A DNA stretch of 16,879 nucleotides from CAYGTK01 sp964352775 (lineage in GTDB: Bacteria > Bacteroidota > Bacteroidia > Chitinophagales > CAIOSU01): NCBI GenBank assembly GCA_964352775.1, contig CAYGTK010000077.1, positions 1-16,879 of the forward strand. The letters are read 5' to 3'. Shown here piece after piece: positions 8,477-13,796 of the stretch. A program made the position numbers and the translations under genes. The notes under the pieces were generated by a model. The model saw only the letters and a program-made list of their open reading frames with translations, did not search any database and was not told the DNA's origin. The stretch's first letter is position 1; each line of letters begins with the position of its first letter.

Positions 8477-8776
8477 CTAGCCCTCGCTTCCATCTACCTT
8501 AACTAAAAACATAGTATTTGATGCAATCTGCAATTCATCCGCAAATCCACACAATTTAAGATGCTCATACAATTTCATCAGTAATGAGAATTGGGCTTGT
8601 GTTCGGATATAAAAGCAGACGCTGTTATCAACACCTGAATGACGCATTGCAACATGTAACCATTCACGATATTCAGGGCTTGATAGTCCAGAACCGCCGT
8701 TCATGACAGCACAGCAAGCAATCCATAATGAGCTATCGGTTTTGTTTACGGATGTGATTTGCATATCTATGTTCAT
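8477..8776 (-). CDS. Unknown 99-residue phage protein
   Basis: 99 residues starting at ATG 8776. An in-frame TTG at 8791 lies inside the upstream gene and has no good ribosome site, while TGAGG about 10 bases before the ATG serves the shorter form; the ATG is 1 base past the upstream stop. I do not recognise the family. It has an N-terminal strand region with 'DSSLWIACCAV', a glycine-serine loop ('MNGGSGLSSPEY'), a helix with 'WLHVAMRHSG' and a second helix 'QFSLLMKLYEHLKLCGF'. No signal peptide or membrane segment is seen. It ends in Ser-Glu-Gly, whose codons also form the ribosome site of the next gene. Confidence 0.6.
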   Translation of the reverse strand: MNIDMQITSVNKTDSSLWIACCAVMNGGSGLSSPEYREWLHVAMRHSGVDNSVCFYIRTQAQFSLLMKLYEHLKLCGFADELQIASNTMFLVKVDGSEG

Positions 8777-8777
8777 G

Positions 8778-9047
8778 TTATTCAACCTCAAGATAAATTA
8801 CTTCTGTACGGTCTATGATGGATTTGATAATGTCAAAATCGTCATGTGAGATGCTATCACCCTCTTCATTGATAAATTCGATTTGGGTTGTTACGACTGT
8901 ACTCCAATTGATTTGGGCTTCAAAGCCTGCTTTATGCAAATTATCGTAAAGTTGACTAACAAAACCTTCCTCTGTTGCATCCGCATAATAATCATCTGAA
9001 TCTACTTCTTGCCACAACATATCCACGGGTAAAGTTATTTCGTACAT
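8778..9047 (-). CDS. Unknown acidic 89-residue protein
   Basis: 89 residues from ATG 9047. An earlier in-frame ATG at 9056 is directly abutted by AAGG and would be too close for initiation; the same AAGGA stands 8 bases before 9047, so the inner start is preferred. The protein is strongly acidic (many Asp and Glu, for example 'VDSDDYYADATEEG' and 'EEGDSISHDDFD'), with a predicted alternation of strands and helices. Highly acidic small phage proteins can act as DNA mimics against host nucleases or repressors; that is only a possibility here, and no family was recognised. Confidence 0.6.
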   Translation of the reverse strand: MYEITLPVDMLWQEVDSDDYYADATEEGFVSQLYDNLHKAGFEAQINWSTVVTTQIEFINEEGDSISHDDFDIIKSIIDRTEVIYLEVE

Positions 9048-9069
9048 TGCAAACATCCTTATATTTTAG

Positions 9070-9087
9070 TGGGGCAATGAAGCCCCA
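9070..9087. other. Intergenic hairpin without U-tract
   Basis: TGGGGC at 9070-9075 pairs with GCCCCA at 9082-9087 across a six-base loop. It lies in the 48 bases between two minus-strand genes. On that strand it is followed by CTAAAATATAAGG, not a T-run, so it is a poor terminator. It could protect or process the transcript, or weaken expression of the genes behind it. Its stem is almost the same as that of the terminator at 8033-8052. Confidence 0.5.
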
Positions 9088-9095
9088 TTGATAAA

Positions 9096-9368
9096 TTAAC
9101 TAGCGATTGATTGAAAAACAAACAAACTTAGATAGGCTTCGATGTCCTCAAGTGACCCACGAACCGAGTAACCATTTTCATGAAGCTCATAGACCCAAGC
9201 GTCGCCATCGTACCAAGCTGGCATCTGTAAGCGTTCTATATACAAATGAATTGCAGAGTCGTCATTGTGTGTTTCTCCGAAATAAGCCTCATTCTCAATA
9301 ACCAATTTCTTTAATTCGTCAAATTGTGTTAAAATCTCTTGTGGTGTAACTTGTGTGTTGTTTAGCAT
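9096..9368 (-). CDS. Unknown 90-residue protein, first gene behind a strong promoter
   Basis: 90 residues from ATG 9368. The frame remains open to 9467, but the longer form would begin inside the -35 box of the promoter; an ATG at 9380 is abutted by AAAGGA. I prefer 9368 because two other genes here use the same layout, ATGGA followed by 7 bases and then ATG. The protein is acidic. It has an N-terminal helix ('PQEILTQFDELKKLVIENEA'), a central 'LYIERLQMPAWYDGDAWVYELHENGYSV' strand region and a C-terminal helix. I do not recognise a family. Being first behind the strongest promoter in the window, it is probably an abundant early protein. Confidence 0.6.
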   Translation of the reverse strand: MLNNTQVTPQEILTQFDELKKLVIENEAYFGETHNDDSAIHLYIERLQMPAWYDGDAWVYELHENGYSVRGSLEDIEAYLSLFVFQSIAS

Positions 9369-9431
9369 GAGTTTATCCATTCCTTTGGAGGGTGGGAGTG
9401 GTGTCCTGCCCTCTATCCATTCCTTTATGTT
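9369..9431 (-). promoter_or_regulatory. Leader with duplicated ribosome-site motif and hairpin
   Basis: The leader between the predicted transcription start and ATG 9368 holds the 13-base motif AAAGGAATGGATA twice, on the minus strand at 9426-9414 and 9386-9374. Between them is a hairpin, GAGGG at 9413-9409 pairing with CCCTC at 9392-9388, with a three-pair inner extension. The first ATG (9420) opens a 15-codon frame, MDRGQDTTPTLQRNG, that stops at 9373, four bases before the gene start. Two ribosome sites and a hairpin between them suggest control of translation, but the short frame's own Shine-Dalgarno is too close to its ATG. Confidence 0.45.
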
Positions 9432-9437
9432 AAACTC

Positions 9438-9467
9438 ATTATACCTTATTCGATGTAAATATGTCAA
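9438..9467 (-). promoter_or_regulatory. Consensus sigma-70-type promoter
   Basis: On the minus strand, TTGACA (9467-9462) and TATAAT (9443-9438) are separated by 18 bases. Both boxes match the primary-sigma consensus in all six positions. It drives the five small genes running down to the terminator at 8030-8062 and is the strongest promoter seen in the window. Start of transcription is expected near 9431. Confidence 0.88.
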
Positions 9468-9505
9468 CTATCAAAATCTAAATTGATGTAAACAACCTGT
9501 AAAAA

Positions 9506-9694
9506 TTAGACTAACCCTTTTACAGTCGCCACTAATTCATAGGTTGCATCATCTTCTGAGTTCAGATACACACAATCATATTGTCCTGTATCGGCTATCA
9601 CAGGAATAAACTCGATTGTATTCGTGATGAAAACAGCGTACAGGTTTGCACCACCAAACCATACCTCAATAGGTTTATGGCGTAACGATTGCAT
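9506..9694 (-). CDS. Unknown 62-residue protein
   Basis: 62 residues from ATG 9694, with an excellent GGGAGGG Shine-Dalgarno about 5 bases upstream. The frame is open further (to 9766) but that part lies inside the preceding gene. The chosen start still overlaps that gene's end by 20 bases, which suggests translational coupling. The chain looks like a small beta-barrel or sheet ('IEVWFGGANLYAVFITNTIEFIPV', 'YDCVYLNSEDDATYELVATVKG'). No family was recognised. It is the last gene of its unit; the next promoter starts 18 bases beyond the -35 side of its stop region. Confidence 0.55.
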   Translation of the reverse strand: MQSLRHKPIEVWFGGANLYAVFITNTIEFIPVIADTGQYDCVYLNSEDDATYELVATVKGLV

Positions 9695-10112
9695 AATACC
9701 CTCCCATCTCACCAAACAACGATTTAAAATCATTTGATACCTTAGTGGCCGTTCTATCCATCTCATTCGCTAAAATGTCGCCTGGCAGATGCCCTTGTAG
9801 GTATCCTGAGTACAATGTGCCGATAGGGAACACCTTTATATTAGTTGGTAGTGTATTGTGTAATTCCATCAGTATGAATTTTGAAGCAGATGAATAGCCC
9901 TCGAATACAATCGGCTTAACTGATGGACTGATTGCGCTACTATAAGATAGCCAAAATTGACTACGTTTTGTTTCAGCAAGATATTTGCCAGTTTGGTGAT
10001 TGTGGATATAGAAGCAGGTATCCATATCATCATAGCGAATGAACAGGCTTTTAAGCCCTGAGTTATAGCTAGCATCGGTTTCAATTGTTGCAATATTGAG
10101 GTTAGTTTTCAT
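9675..10112 (-). CDS. Unknown 145-residue protein
   Basis: 145 residues. ATG 10112 shares one base with the stop of the alpha-CTD-like gene (TAATG), and AAGGG lies 6 bases upstream, so the pair is probably co-translated. The N-terminal half alternates strands and loops ('LKSLFIRYDDMDTCFYIHNHQTGKYLAE'), followed by 'SQFWLSYSSAISPS' and a helix 'ASKFILMELHNTLP'. The C-terminal 50 residues are mixed and include Gly-rich 'FGEMGGYYAIV'. No signal peptide, membrane helix or active-site pattern is seen. I cannot assign a function; its partner upstream suggests a place in transcription or host takeover, which is only guilt by association. Confidence 0.65.
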   Translation of the reverse strand: MKTNLNIATIETDASYNSGLKSLFIRYDDMDTCFYIHNHQTGKYLAETKRSQFWLSYSSAISPSVKPIVFEGYSSASKFILMELHNTLPTNIKVFPIGTLYSGYLQGHLPGDILANEMDRTATKVSNDFKSLFGEMGGYYAIVTP

Positions 10113-10621
10113 TATTTACCCTTATCTGATATATATCCGTGTTCAGTAAGTGCAATCGTTAGCTTTCCTAAAGAAGTTTCACCAAATCCCATAATGGCGA
10201 TCAAGGCATCGTCTGTATTCTTCATGTTTATAAATTCCATAATATGACCTATGGTTTTAAGCCCACGACGTTTTAAAGGGTTTGTAACACGGTTCTCTAA
10301 ACCAAGCGTGTCTATGCTAATCTCATAGAGCCTTTGCATTTCAGGGTCAATAGCTTCGAGTTCAATCGAATCAGGGATGTCCTGCAAGCTAAATAGAACA
10401 GGCTCTGCACTTACACGCAATCGAATGACAAGCCCGTCAGGGTATTTTAAGAAAATATCGTTACACCCGTCATCCTTAGAAATGCCTTTTGAAGTGACAT
10501 ATTCATCATTTGATTGGATAGAGCTTAAAACAGCAACGTTAAGGGCGTGCATTTGTTGTTCTATTGATTTACAAAGCATGTCAATTCGTTTTATTTCGTC
10601 AGGTGTTAAATCAATGTTCAT
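10112..10621 (-). CDS. Protein with RNA polymerase alpha C-terminal-like domain
   Basis: 169 residues from ATG 10621, behind GGAAGG. Residues about 101-163 match the bacterial RNA polymerase alpha-CTD: 'ISIDTLGLENRVTNPLKRRG', then 'LKTIGHIMEF', then 'IAIMGFGETSLGKLTIALTEHG'. In Escherichia coli alpha, R265, N268, G296 and S299 contact UP-element DNA; here R111, N114, G147 and S150 take those places, while K298 becomes T149 and E302 becomes K153. The alpha N-terminal dimerisation domain is absent. In its place, residues 1-100 hold a helix (4-30) and a beta-rich part, 'DIFLKYPDGLVIRLRVS', that I do not recognise. The protein could bind UP-like DNA, sigma or activators and so steer host polymerase. 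The gene overlaps both neighbours by one base (TAATG). The domain call is fairly firm; the function is inference. Confidence 0.75.
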   Translation of the reverse strand: MNIDLTPDEIKRIDMLCKSIEQQMHALNVAVLSSIQSNDEYVTSKGISKDDGCNDIFLKYPDGLVIRLRVSAEPVLFSLQDIPDSIELEAIDPEMQRLYEISIDTLGLENRVTNPLKRRGLKTIGHIMEFINMKNTDDALIAIMGFGETSLGKLTIALTEHGYISDKGK

Positions 10622-10743
10622 TATCTGCCTTCCCATCCATCATCATCTATAGAACAATATCCCATAAACCGCGCTACAAATAACGCCACTGGGATTGATA
10701 GCGCAAACCAACATAAGCCGATTACAATCAGCGTTTCTATCAT
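10621..10743 (-). CDS. Small membrane peptide, 40 residues
   Basis: ATG 10743 overlaps the upstream stop (ATGA) and the TAA shares a base with the next ATG (TAATG), so the frame fits exactly between two genes. It encodes one hydrophobic helix, about residues 4-26 ('LIVIGLCWFALSIPVALFVA'), followed by a polar acidic tail with 'SIDDDGWEGR'. The last codons form the GGAAGG ribosome site of the alpha-CTD-like gene. Exact tiling and a clean membrane helix argue that it is real. Its function is unknown; small phage membrane peptides can inhibit host enzymes or anchor complexes. Confidence 0.65.
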   Translation of the reverse strand: MIETLIVIGLCWFALSIPVALFVARFMGYCSIDDDGWEGR

Positions 10744-11234
10744 GTGATTGACTCTTTAAACCAAACATCCCAAACAATACTGGCAACATCAGACTGTTCT
10801 ATCATTGTCTGTGCAGTCTTTGTTCTGGAATAATAAATATGATGCAACGCGCTTTCATCTCCGCGCCATGCAGGCTTTTTTGTATTGACAACACCATCAA
10901 GATAATTCATAAGGTCAAGCCGTGACACTAAAATGAATGATTGGTCTGTCTCAAATGCGACAATATCAAAGTCTTGATACAACCATCCTTGCGTGTGTTC
11001 TGTCTTTAGCTCAATCCATAACTTGTCATTAAGTTTAGGTTGCCAGATGTTGGGTATATAAGCAATCAGCTTGACGCTAATCTGAATCATTCCTTTAGCA
11101 AGCCGATAATCATATTTGTATTGATTGATGGAGTCTGTCGATTGTGTTTGAACAACGCCAAACCCATTGCGTTTAGCAATCTTTGCAAACTGAGTTTCGT
11201 TATCTTTTGATGGTAGTATTGTGTTCCAGTTCAT
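10740..11234 (-). CDS. Possible PD-(D/E)XK nuclease-fold protein
   Basis: 164 residues, start ATG 11234 overlapping the upstream stop (ATGA). The pattern 'YKYDYRLAKGMIQISVKL' (D42), 'LWIELKT' (E75-L76-K77), 'GWLYQDFDIVAFET' and 'FILVSRLDLMNYL' follows the order of PD-(D/E)XK folds: an acidic residue, a strand with E-x-K, then a helix-strand unit. Small phage proteins of this shape with a 'GWLY..aDyiay' block are common and mostly uncharacterised. A longer N-terminal helix ('ETQFAKIAKRNG') and a C-terminal helix complete it. It follows a methyltransferase and an HTH gene, so a restriction-like role is conceivable. The catalytic residues are plausible, not proven; an inactive nuclease fold is the alternative. 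Confidence 0.45.
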   Translation of the reverse strand: MNWNTILPSKDNETQFAKIAKRNGFGVVQTQSTDSINQYKYDYRLAKGMIQISVKLIAYIPNIWQPKLNDKLWIELKTEHTQGWLYQDFDIVAFETDQSFILVSRLDLMNYLDGVVNTKKPAWRGDESALHHIYYSRTKTAQTMIEQSDVASIVWDVWFKESIT

Positions 11235-11671
11235 GATTGCACCATATTATTGATAGTGTTATATGTGGGTCTGTACCATCCAATTGCAACAAAAAGTTCA
11301 AAGCGTGTGAAAACTTGAAACTCTGAGAAGATGCGCTGTAAATATATCGTCACTGTATAGCTAGATAGCCCCAGCGCGTCTGCCAATTCAGAATTTGTCA
11401 TATAGGGTTTACTTGCTAAGGTGGTTAAGACCCGTTGAAGCGATGGGATAAGATTTGGCACTGATGAAGGCTTAATCCATCCCAATGTATCGAACAATTC
11501 GATTTGTGAATGAACCCCAAAGTGATTGTATAAATAGGCGTTATAGGTTTTTACAGACGAATATGTCATATCTAAATGTGCGCTAATCTCTAAAAGCGTA
11601 GCATCAGGATAATCACAATAGGCTATCAATAGCTTATGTAAATAGTTAGGTAGATTAGTCATGGTTGTCAT
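11231..11671 (-). CDS. Tandem LuxR/GerE-like double helix-turn-helix protein
   Basis: 146 residues made of two similar HTH units. Unit 1 (about 10-67) has 'LLEISAHLDMTYSSVKTYNAYLYNHFGV' and ends 'IELFDTLGWI'. Unit 2 (about 78-135) has 'NSELADALGLSSYTVTIYLQRIF' and ends 'FELFVAIGWYRP'. Each resembles the GerE/LuxR DNA-binding domain ('eIA..LglS..TVk.hl..if.Klgv.sR.eL'). No receiver or ligand domain is present, so it is just two DNA-binding units. The chosen ATG (11671) overlaps the methyltransferase stop and has GAGG 7 bases upstream. It is related to the protein at 13322-13795. It probably binds paired DNA sites as a regulator; targets are unknown. Confidence 0.7.
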   Translation of the reverse strand: MTTMTNLPNYLHKLLIAYCDYPDATLLEISAHLDMTYSSVKTYNAYLYNHFGVHSQIELFDTLGWIKPSSVPNLIPSLQRVLTTLASKPYMTNSELADALGLSSYTVTIYLQRIFSEFQVFTRFELFVAIGWYRPTYNTINNMVQS

Positions 11672-12336
11672 CGCGTTGCCTCTAGGTTGCTATTTTTCGA
11701 TAGCCAATATGTCATTAACTGATTGCCTATATACTGAGTGTACGCAGGTGGGACAGACTGCGACAATCCTTTTCTGCTCATCCAGTGAATATCCATAGCT
11801 ACGCAACCATCTAAGAATCGGTAATTATGCCCGGCAACAGATATATAATAACCGTCATCAAAACTTGAGTATTTTTTGCCCTTCCCTGATGTATACCCTT
11901 TTTTCTTAGGCATACTTGGTGCAATCAACATAATGTTAGACTCAAAATATCGCATTCGTAGCACTCGCAATCCAAACATATCCCCCCTTAGCTTTATAAA
12001 ATTTTCCATAGGTGACCCAGGCACATTCTCAATAACATATGGTTTACCAATGCCTTTTAGCAGTGTTCTAACTTGCGGTAACAAGTCAGGGTGGTGTGAA
12101 TTATCATACATGTTCCCAGTCACGCTATATTTCTGGCAAGGTGGGGACGCATGAATAAAATCATACTCTTGGTAATTATTAGCTACATATTCCATAGCAT
12201 CGGCTTGTATAAACTTGTGAGGGTTATTGGGCTGATAGTCTATATCAATACCTGTCACATCGAACCCAGCGCGTTTATACCCTTCCCCGGCACCTCCTTC
12301 ACAACAAAATAAATCTAACAGTTTTGGAGTTTTCAT
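11668..12336 (-). CDS. DNA (cytosine-5) methyltransferase, short phage type
   Basis: 222 residues. Motif I is 'LLDLFCCEGGAGEGY' (6-20), binding S-adenosylmethionine. Motif IV is 'ASPPCQKYS', with catalytic C67. Motif VI is 'VIENVPG' (E103). A motif VIII-like 'LRVLRMRYFE' follows (123-132), and 'VPPAYTQYIGNQ' near 195-206 matches motif X. The target recognition part is only about 60 residues, far less than in bacterial enzymes (usually over 300 residues in total), so the site is probably short. The start at 12336 lies just past the exonuclease stop, with GGAG 10 bases upstream; an in-frame ATG at 12354 lies inside the upstream gene. It would methylate phage or host DNA, perhaps as protection against restriction. 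C5 chemistry is firm; specificity is unknown. Confidence 0.9.
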   Translation of the reverse strand: MKTPKLLDLFCCEGGAGEGYKRAGFDVTGIDIDYQPNNPHKFIQADAMEYVANNYQEYDFIHASPPCQKYSVTGNMYDNSHHPDLLPQVRTLLKGIGKPYVIENVPGSPMENFIKLRGDMFGLRVLRMRYFESNIMLIAPSMPKKKGYTSGKGKKYSSFDDGYYISVAGHNYRFLDGCVAMDIHWMSRKGLSQSVPPAYTQYIGNQLMTYWLSKNSNLEATR

Positions 12337-12343
12337 AACATTA

Positions 12344-13249
12344 TTACTCCACATGTAATGGATATTCAGCACATTTGAACATCAGATGCAATGTTCCAAA
12401 CGAATCATCTAGCGCGTTATGTGCATTCGATAGGTCAACGCCCATTGCTTCACAAGCATCTGTCAGCTTGTGCCACTTCCAGCTACTCTTTTTATCGTTG
12501 GGTTGTGCCATGTATTGAGCAAACAATTTCATTGCACAATGAACGCCAGCGCGTGGGATTAATTCAAGACCATGACGAATACAGATGCTATCAAGCAAGG
12601 TCACATCATAATCTGAGTTATAAACAACCCAAATCTTGCCAGCGAGTAGACCATAGATTGCATCGTACCACTCTGCAAAACCTGCTTTGTCTTGCAACAT
12701 CTCATTCGTGATATGATGGATGTCGATTGCACCACCATTCAAGTTACGCTGTAATCCTTCCTCAGTCGGTCTAACCAAGAAATAGCGTTCTAACTCTTCA
12801 TTTGCAGACACAACACCTACGCTAACAATTTCATCTCGACTGGTATCTGTGCCAGTGGTTTCAAAATCAAAGACGACTGTATCAGGATGATTAATCAGCA
12901 TCTTGAATTGTTGGTTTGCCGATATGGTGTTAATGATTTGATATTCGTCTTGCAGATAAACAGGAACAATCTTTGTGGCTTTCACACCGTCGGGACGTTC
13001 TTTGATGCGGATAATATTCAGGTATCCTTTTTGATTCTCTGCAACAATCACAGGGATTGACGGTTCAATCTTAAATTTATCGCCTAGATTCCCATCCCAT
13101 AGCGGTTCGATAACAGCTTCTAATGATGAAAATATCCCAAAGTTGCTGTTAAAAATATTGGTTCTTGCCCCATTATCAAGTGAGCATCCCCAATAAGTAT
13201 CTCCATTCCGAGTTGCACAAATTTCAATTTCTACGATTTTAGCTTGCAT
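12344..13249 (-). CDS. DnaQ-like DEDDh 3'-5' exonuclease with unassigned N-terminal domain
   Basis: 301 residues from ATG 13249; the ATG 12 bases earlier is abutted by AAGGA, while GGAG lies 6 bases before the chosen one. The exonuclease part (about 122-295) has Exo I 'FDFETTGTDTSRDEIV' (D128, E130), Exo II 'VVYNSDYDVTLL' (D215) and Exo III 'AHNALDDSFGTLHL' (H277, D282), so it is of the DEDDh class like the epsilon proofreading subunit and RNase T. It would degrade single-stranded 3' ends of DNA or RNA. Residues 1-110 form a beta-rich domain ('MQAKIVEIEICATRNGDTYW'), possibly an OB-fold that could bind nucleic acid (weak). It is the first gene behind the promoter at 13282-13310. No DNA polymerase gene lies in the window. 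Confidence 0.88.
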   Translation of the reverse strand: MQAKIVEIEICATRNGDTYWGCSLDNGARTNIFNSNFGIFSSLEAVIEPLWDGNLGDKFKIEPSIPVIVAENQKGYLNIIRIKERPDGVKATKIVPVYLQDEYQIINTISANQQFKMLINHPDTVVFDFETTGTDTSRDEIVSVGVVSANEELERYFLVRPTEEGLQRNLNGGAIDIHHITNEMLQDKAGFAEWYDAIYGLLAGKIWVVYNSDYDVTLLDSICIRHGLELIPRAGVHCAMKLFAQYMAQPNDKKSSWKWHKLTDACEAMGVDLSNAHNALDDSFGTLHLMFKCAEYPLHVE

Positions 13250-13256
13250 AGTGTAC

Positions 13257-13272
13257 TCCATTCCTTATGTTA
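13257..13272 (-). promoter_or_regulatory. Leader motif shared with the other strong promoter
   Basis: TAACATAAGGAATGGA on the minus strand, directly before the exonuclease gene. The same sequence with one extra A (TAACATAAAGGAATGGA) lies at 9432-9416 behind the other promoter. It holds the ribosome site, but its first half is not needed for that, so it may also be an operator or an RNA control element. Confidence 0.4.
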
Positions 13273-13281
13273 GTTTGTCTT

Positions 13282-13310
13282 ATTATAACATCTTTTAAGG
13301 TGTATGCAAA
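13282..13310 (-). promoter_or_regulatory. Extended -10 promoter for the exonuclease-methyltransferase unit
   Basis: On the minus strand, TGTTATAAT has a perfect TATAAT (13287-13282) with an extended TGn. TTTGCA (13310-13305) lies 17 bases upstream and matches 4 of 6 positions of TTGACA. It stands in the 72 bases between two genes and fits as the start of the second minus-strand unit. Confidence 0.75.
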
Positions 13311-13321
13311 TATAAAAAAAA

Positions 13322-13795
13322 CTACATATTCGCTGTTAATTTAAATGGTCTGTACCATCCGAGTTTATGAAATAGTCTGAGCTTTTGGCTAGACTTGTCA
13401 TTCCGTCCCACATTTGCATTGTATAAATGACATTGTATTTTACCGACATGTGACCGACTGAAATATGTATGGATTGCGATTTCGTCATTTGTGGCATAAG
13501 GCTTTTCTACCAGATAATCCAATACAATTTCATGTTGATTGTTGCGCCCCAACTCTTTATAGAAGATTTTGCTATAATCGGCTTGTGTTTGTATCCATCC
13601 GAGCGCAGTGAATAAATGTAATCGGATTTGTCGCGACTGCAATCTATTGCGCTTTGCGATTCGACTGATGATATTATTTGCAAATCGGTCACCTCTGTTA
13701 TACATGGCGTTAAGCTCTGCATATGTGATAAATGGATTGTTAACATGTTGGTTTAACATGTCAGTTTCGTATTCTGTTAGTTTTATGGGTTTCAT
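13322..13795 (-). CDS. Second tandem double helix-turn-helix protein
   Basis: 157 residues from ATG 13795, one base after the upstream stop. An in-frame ATG 12 bases earlier lies inside that gene. It has two HTH-like units, about 5-68 and 87-150. Their ends repeat the signature of the protein at 11231-11671: 'LHLFTALGWIQ' (60-69) and 'LRLFHKLGWYRP' (139-150). Unit 2 has 'KPYATNDEIAIHTYFSRSHVGKIQCHLY', aligning with 'KPYMTNSELADALGLSSYTVTIYLQRIF' of the relative. Sequence identity is low overall, so the duplication is old or the two were acquired apart. It closes the first minus-strand unit, and the next promoter follows its stop. A DNA-binding regulator is the best reading. Confidence 0.65.
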   Translation of the reverse strand: MKPIKLTEYETDMLNQHVNNPFITYAELNAMYNRGDRFANNIISRIAKRNRLQSRQIRLHLFTALGWIQTQADYSKIFYKELGRNNQHEIVLDYLVEKPYATNDEIAIHTYFSRSHVGKIQCHLYNANVGRNDKSSQKLRLFHKLGWYRPFKLTANM

Positions 13796-13796
13796 G

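Noticed and set aside
9070..9087. The TGGGGC/GCCCCA hairpin as an intrinsic terminator.
   Set aside because: No T-run follows the stem on the minus strand (CTAAAATATAAGG), so it was listed only as a hairpin.
12391..12711. A 106-codon plus-strand frame opposite the exonuclease.
   Set aside because: The minus-strand frame holds all exonuclease motifs; the plus-strand protein has no recognisable pattern and no ribosome site.
13322..13345. A T-run (TTTTTTTT on the minus strand just after 13322) as a terminator of unit 1.
   Set aside because: No convincing hairpin precedes it; the end of the gene there is AT-rich without a stable stem.
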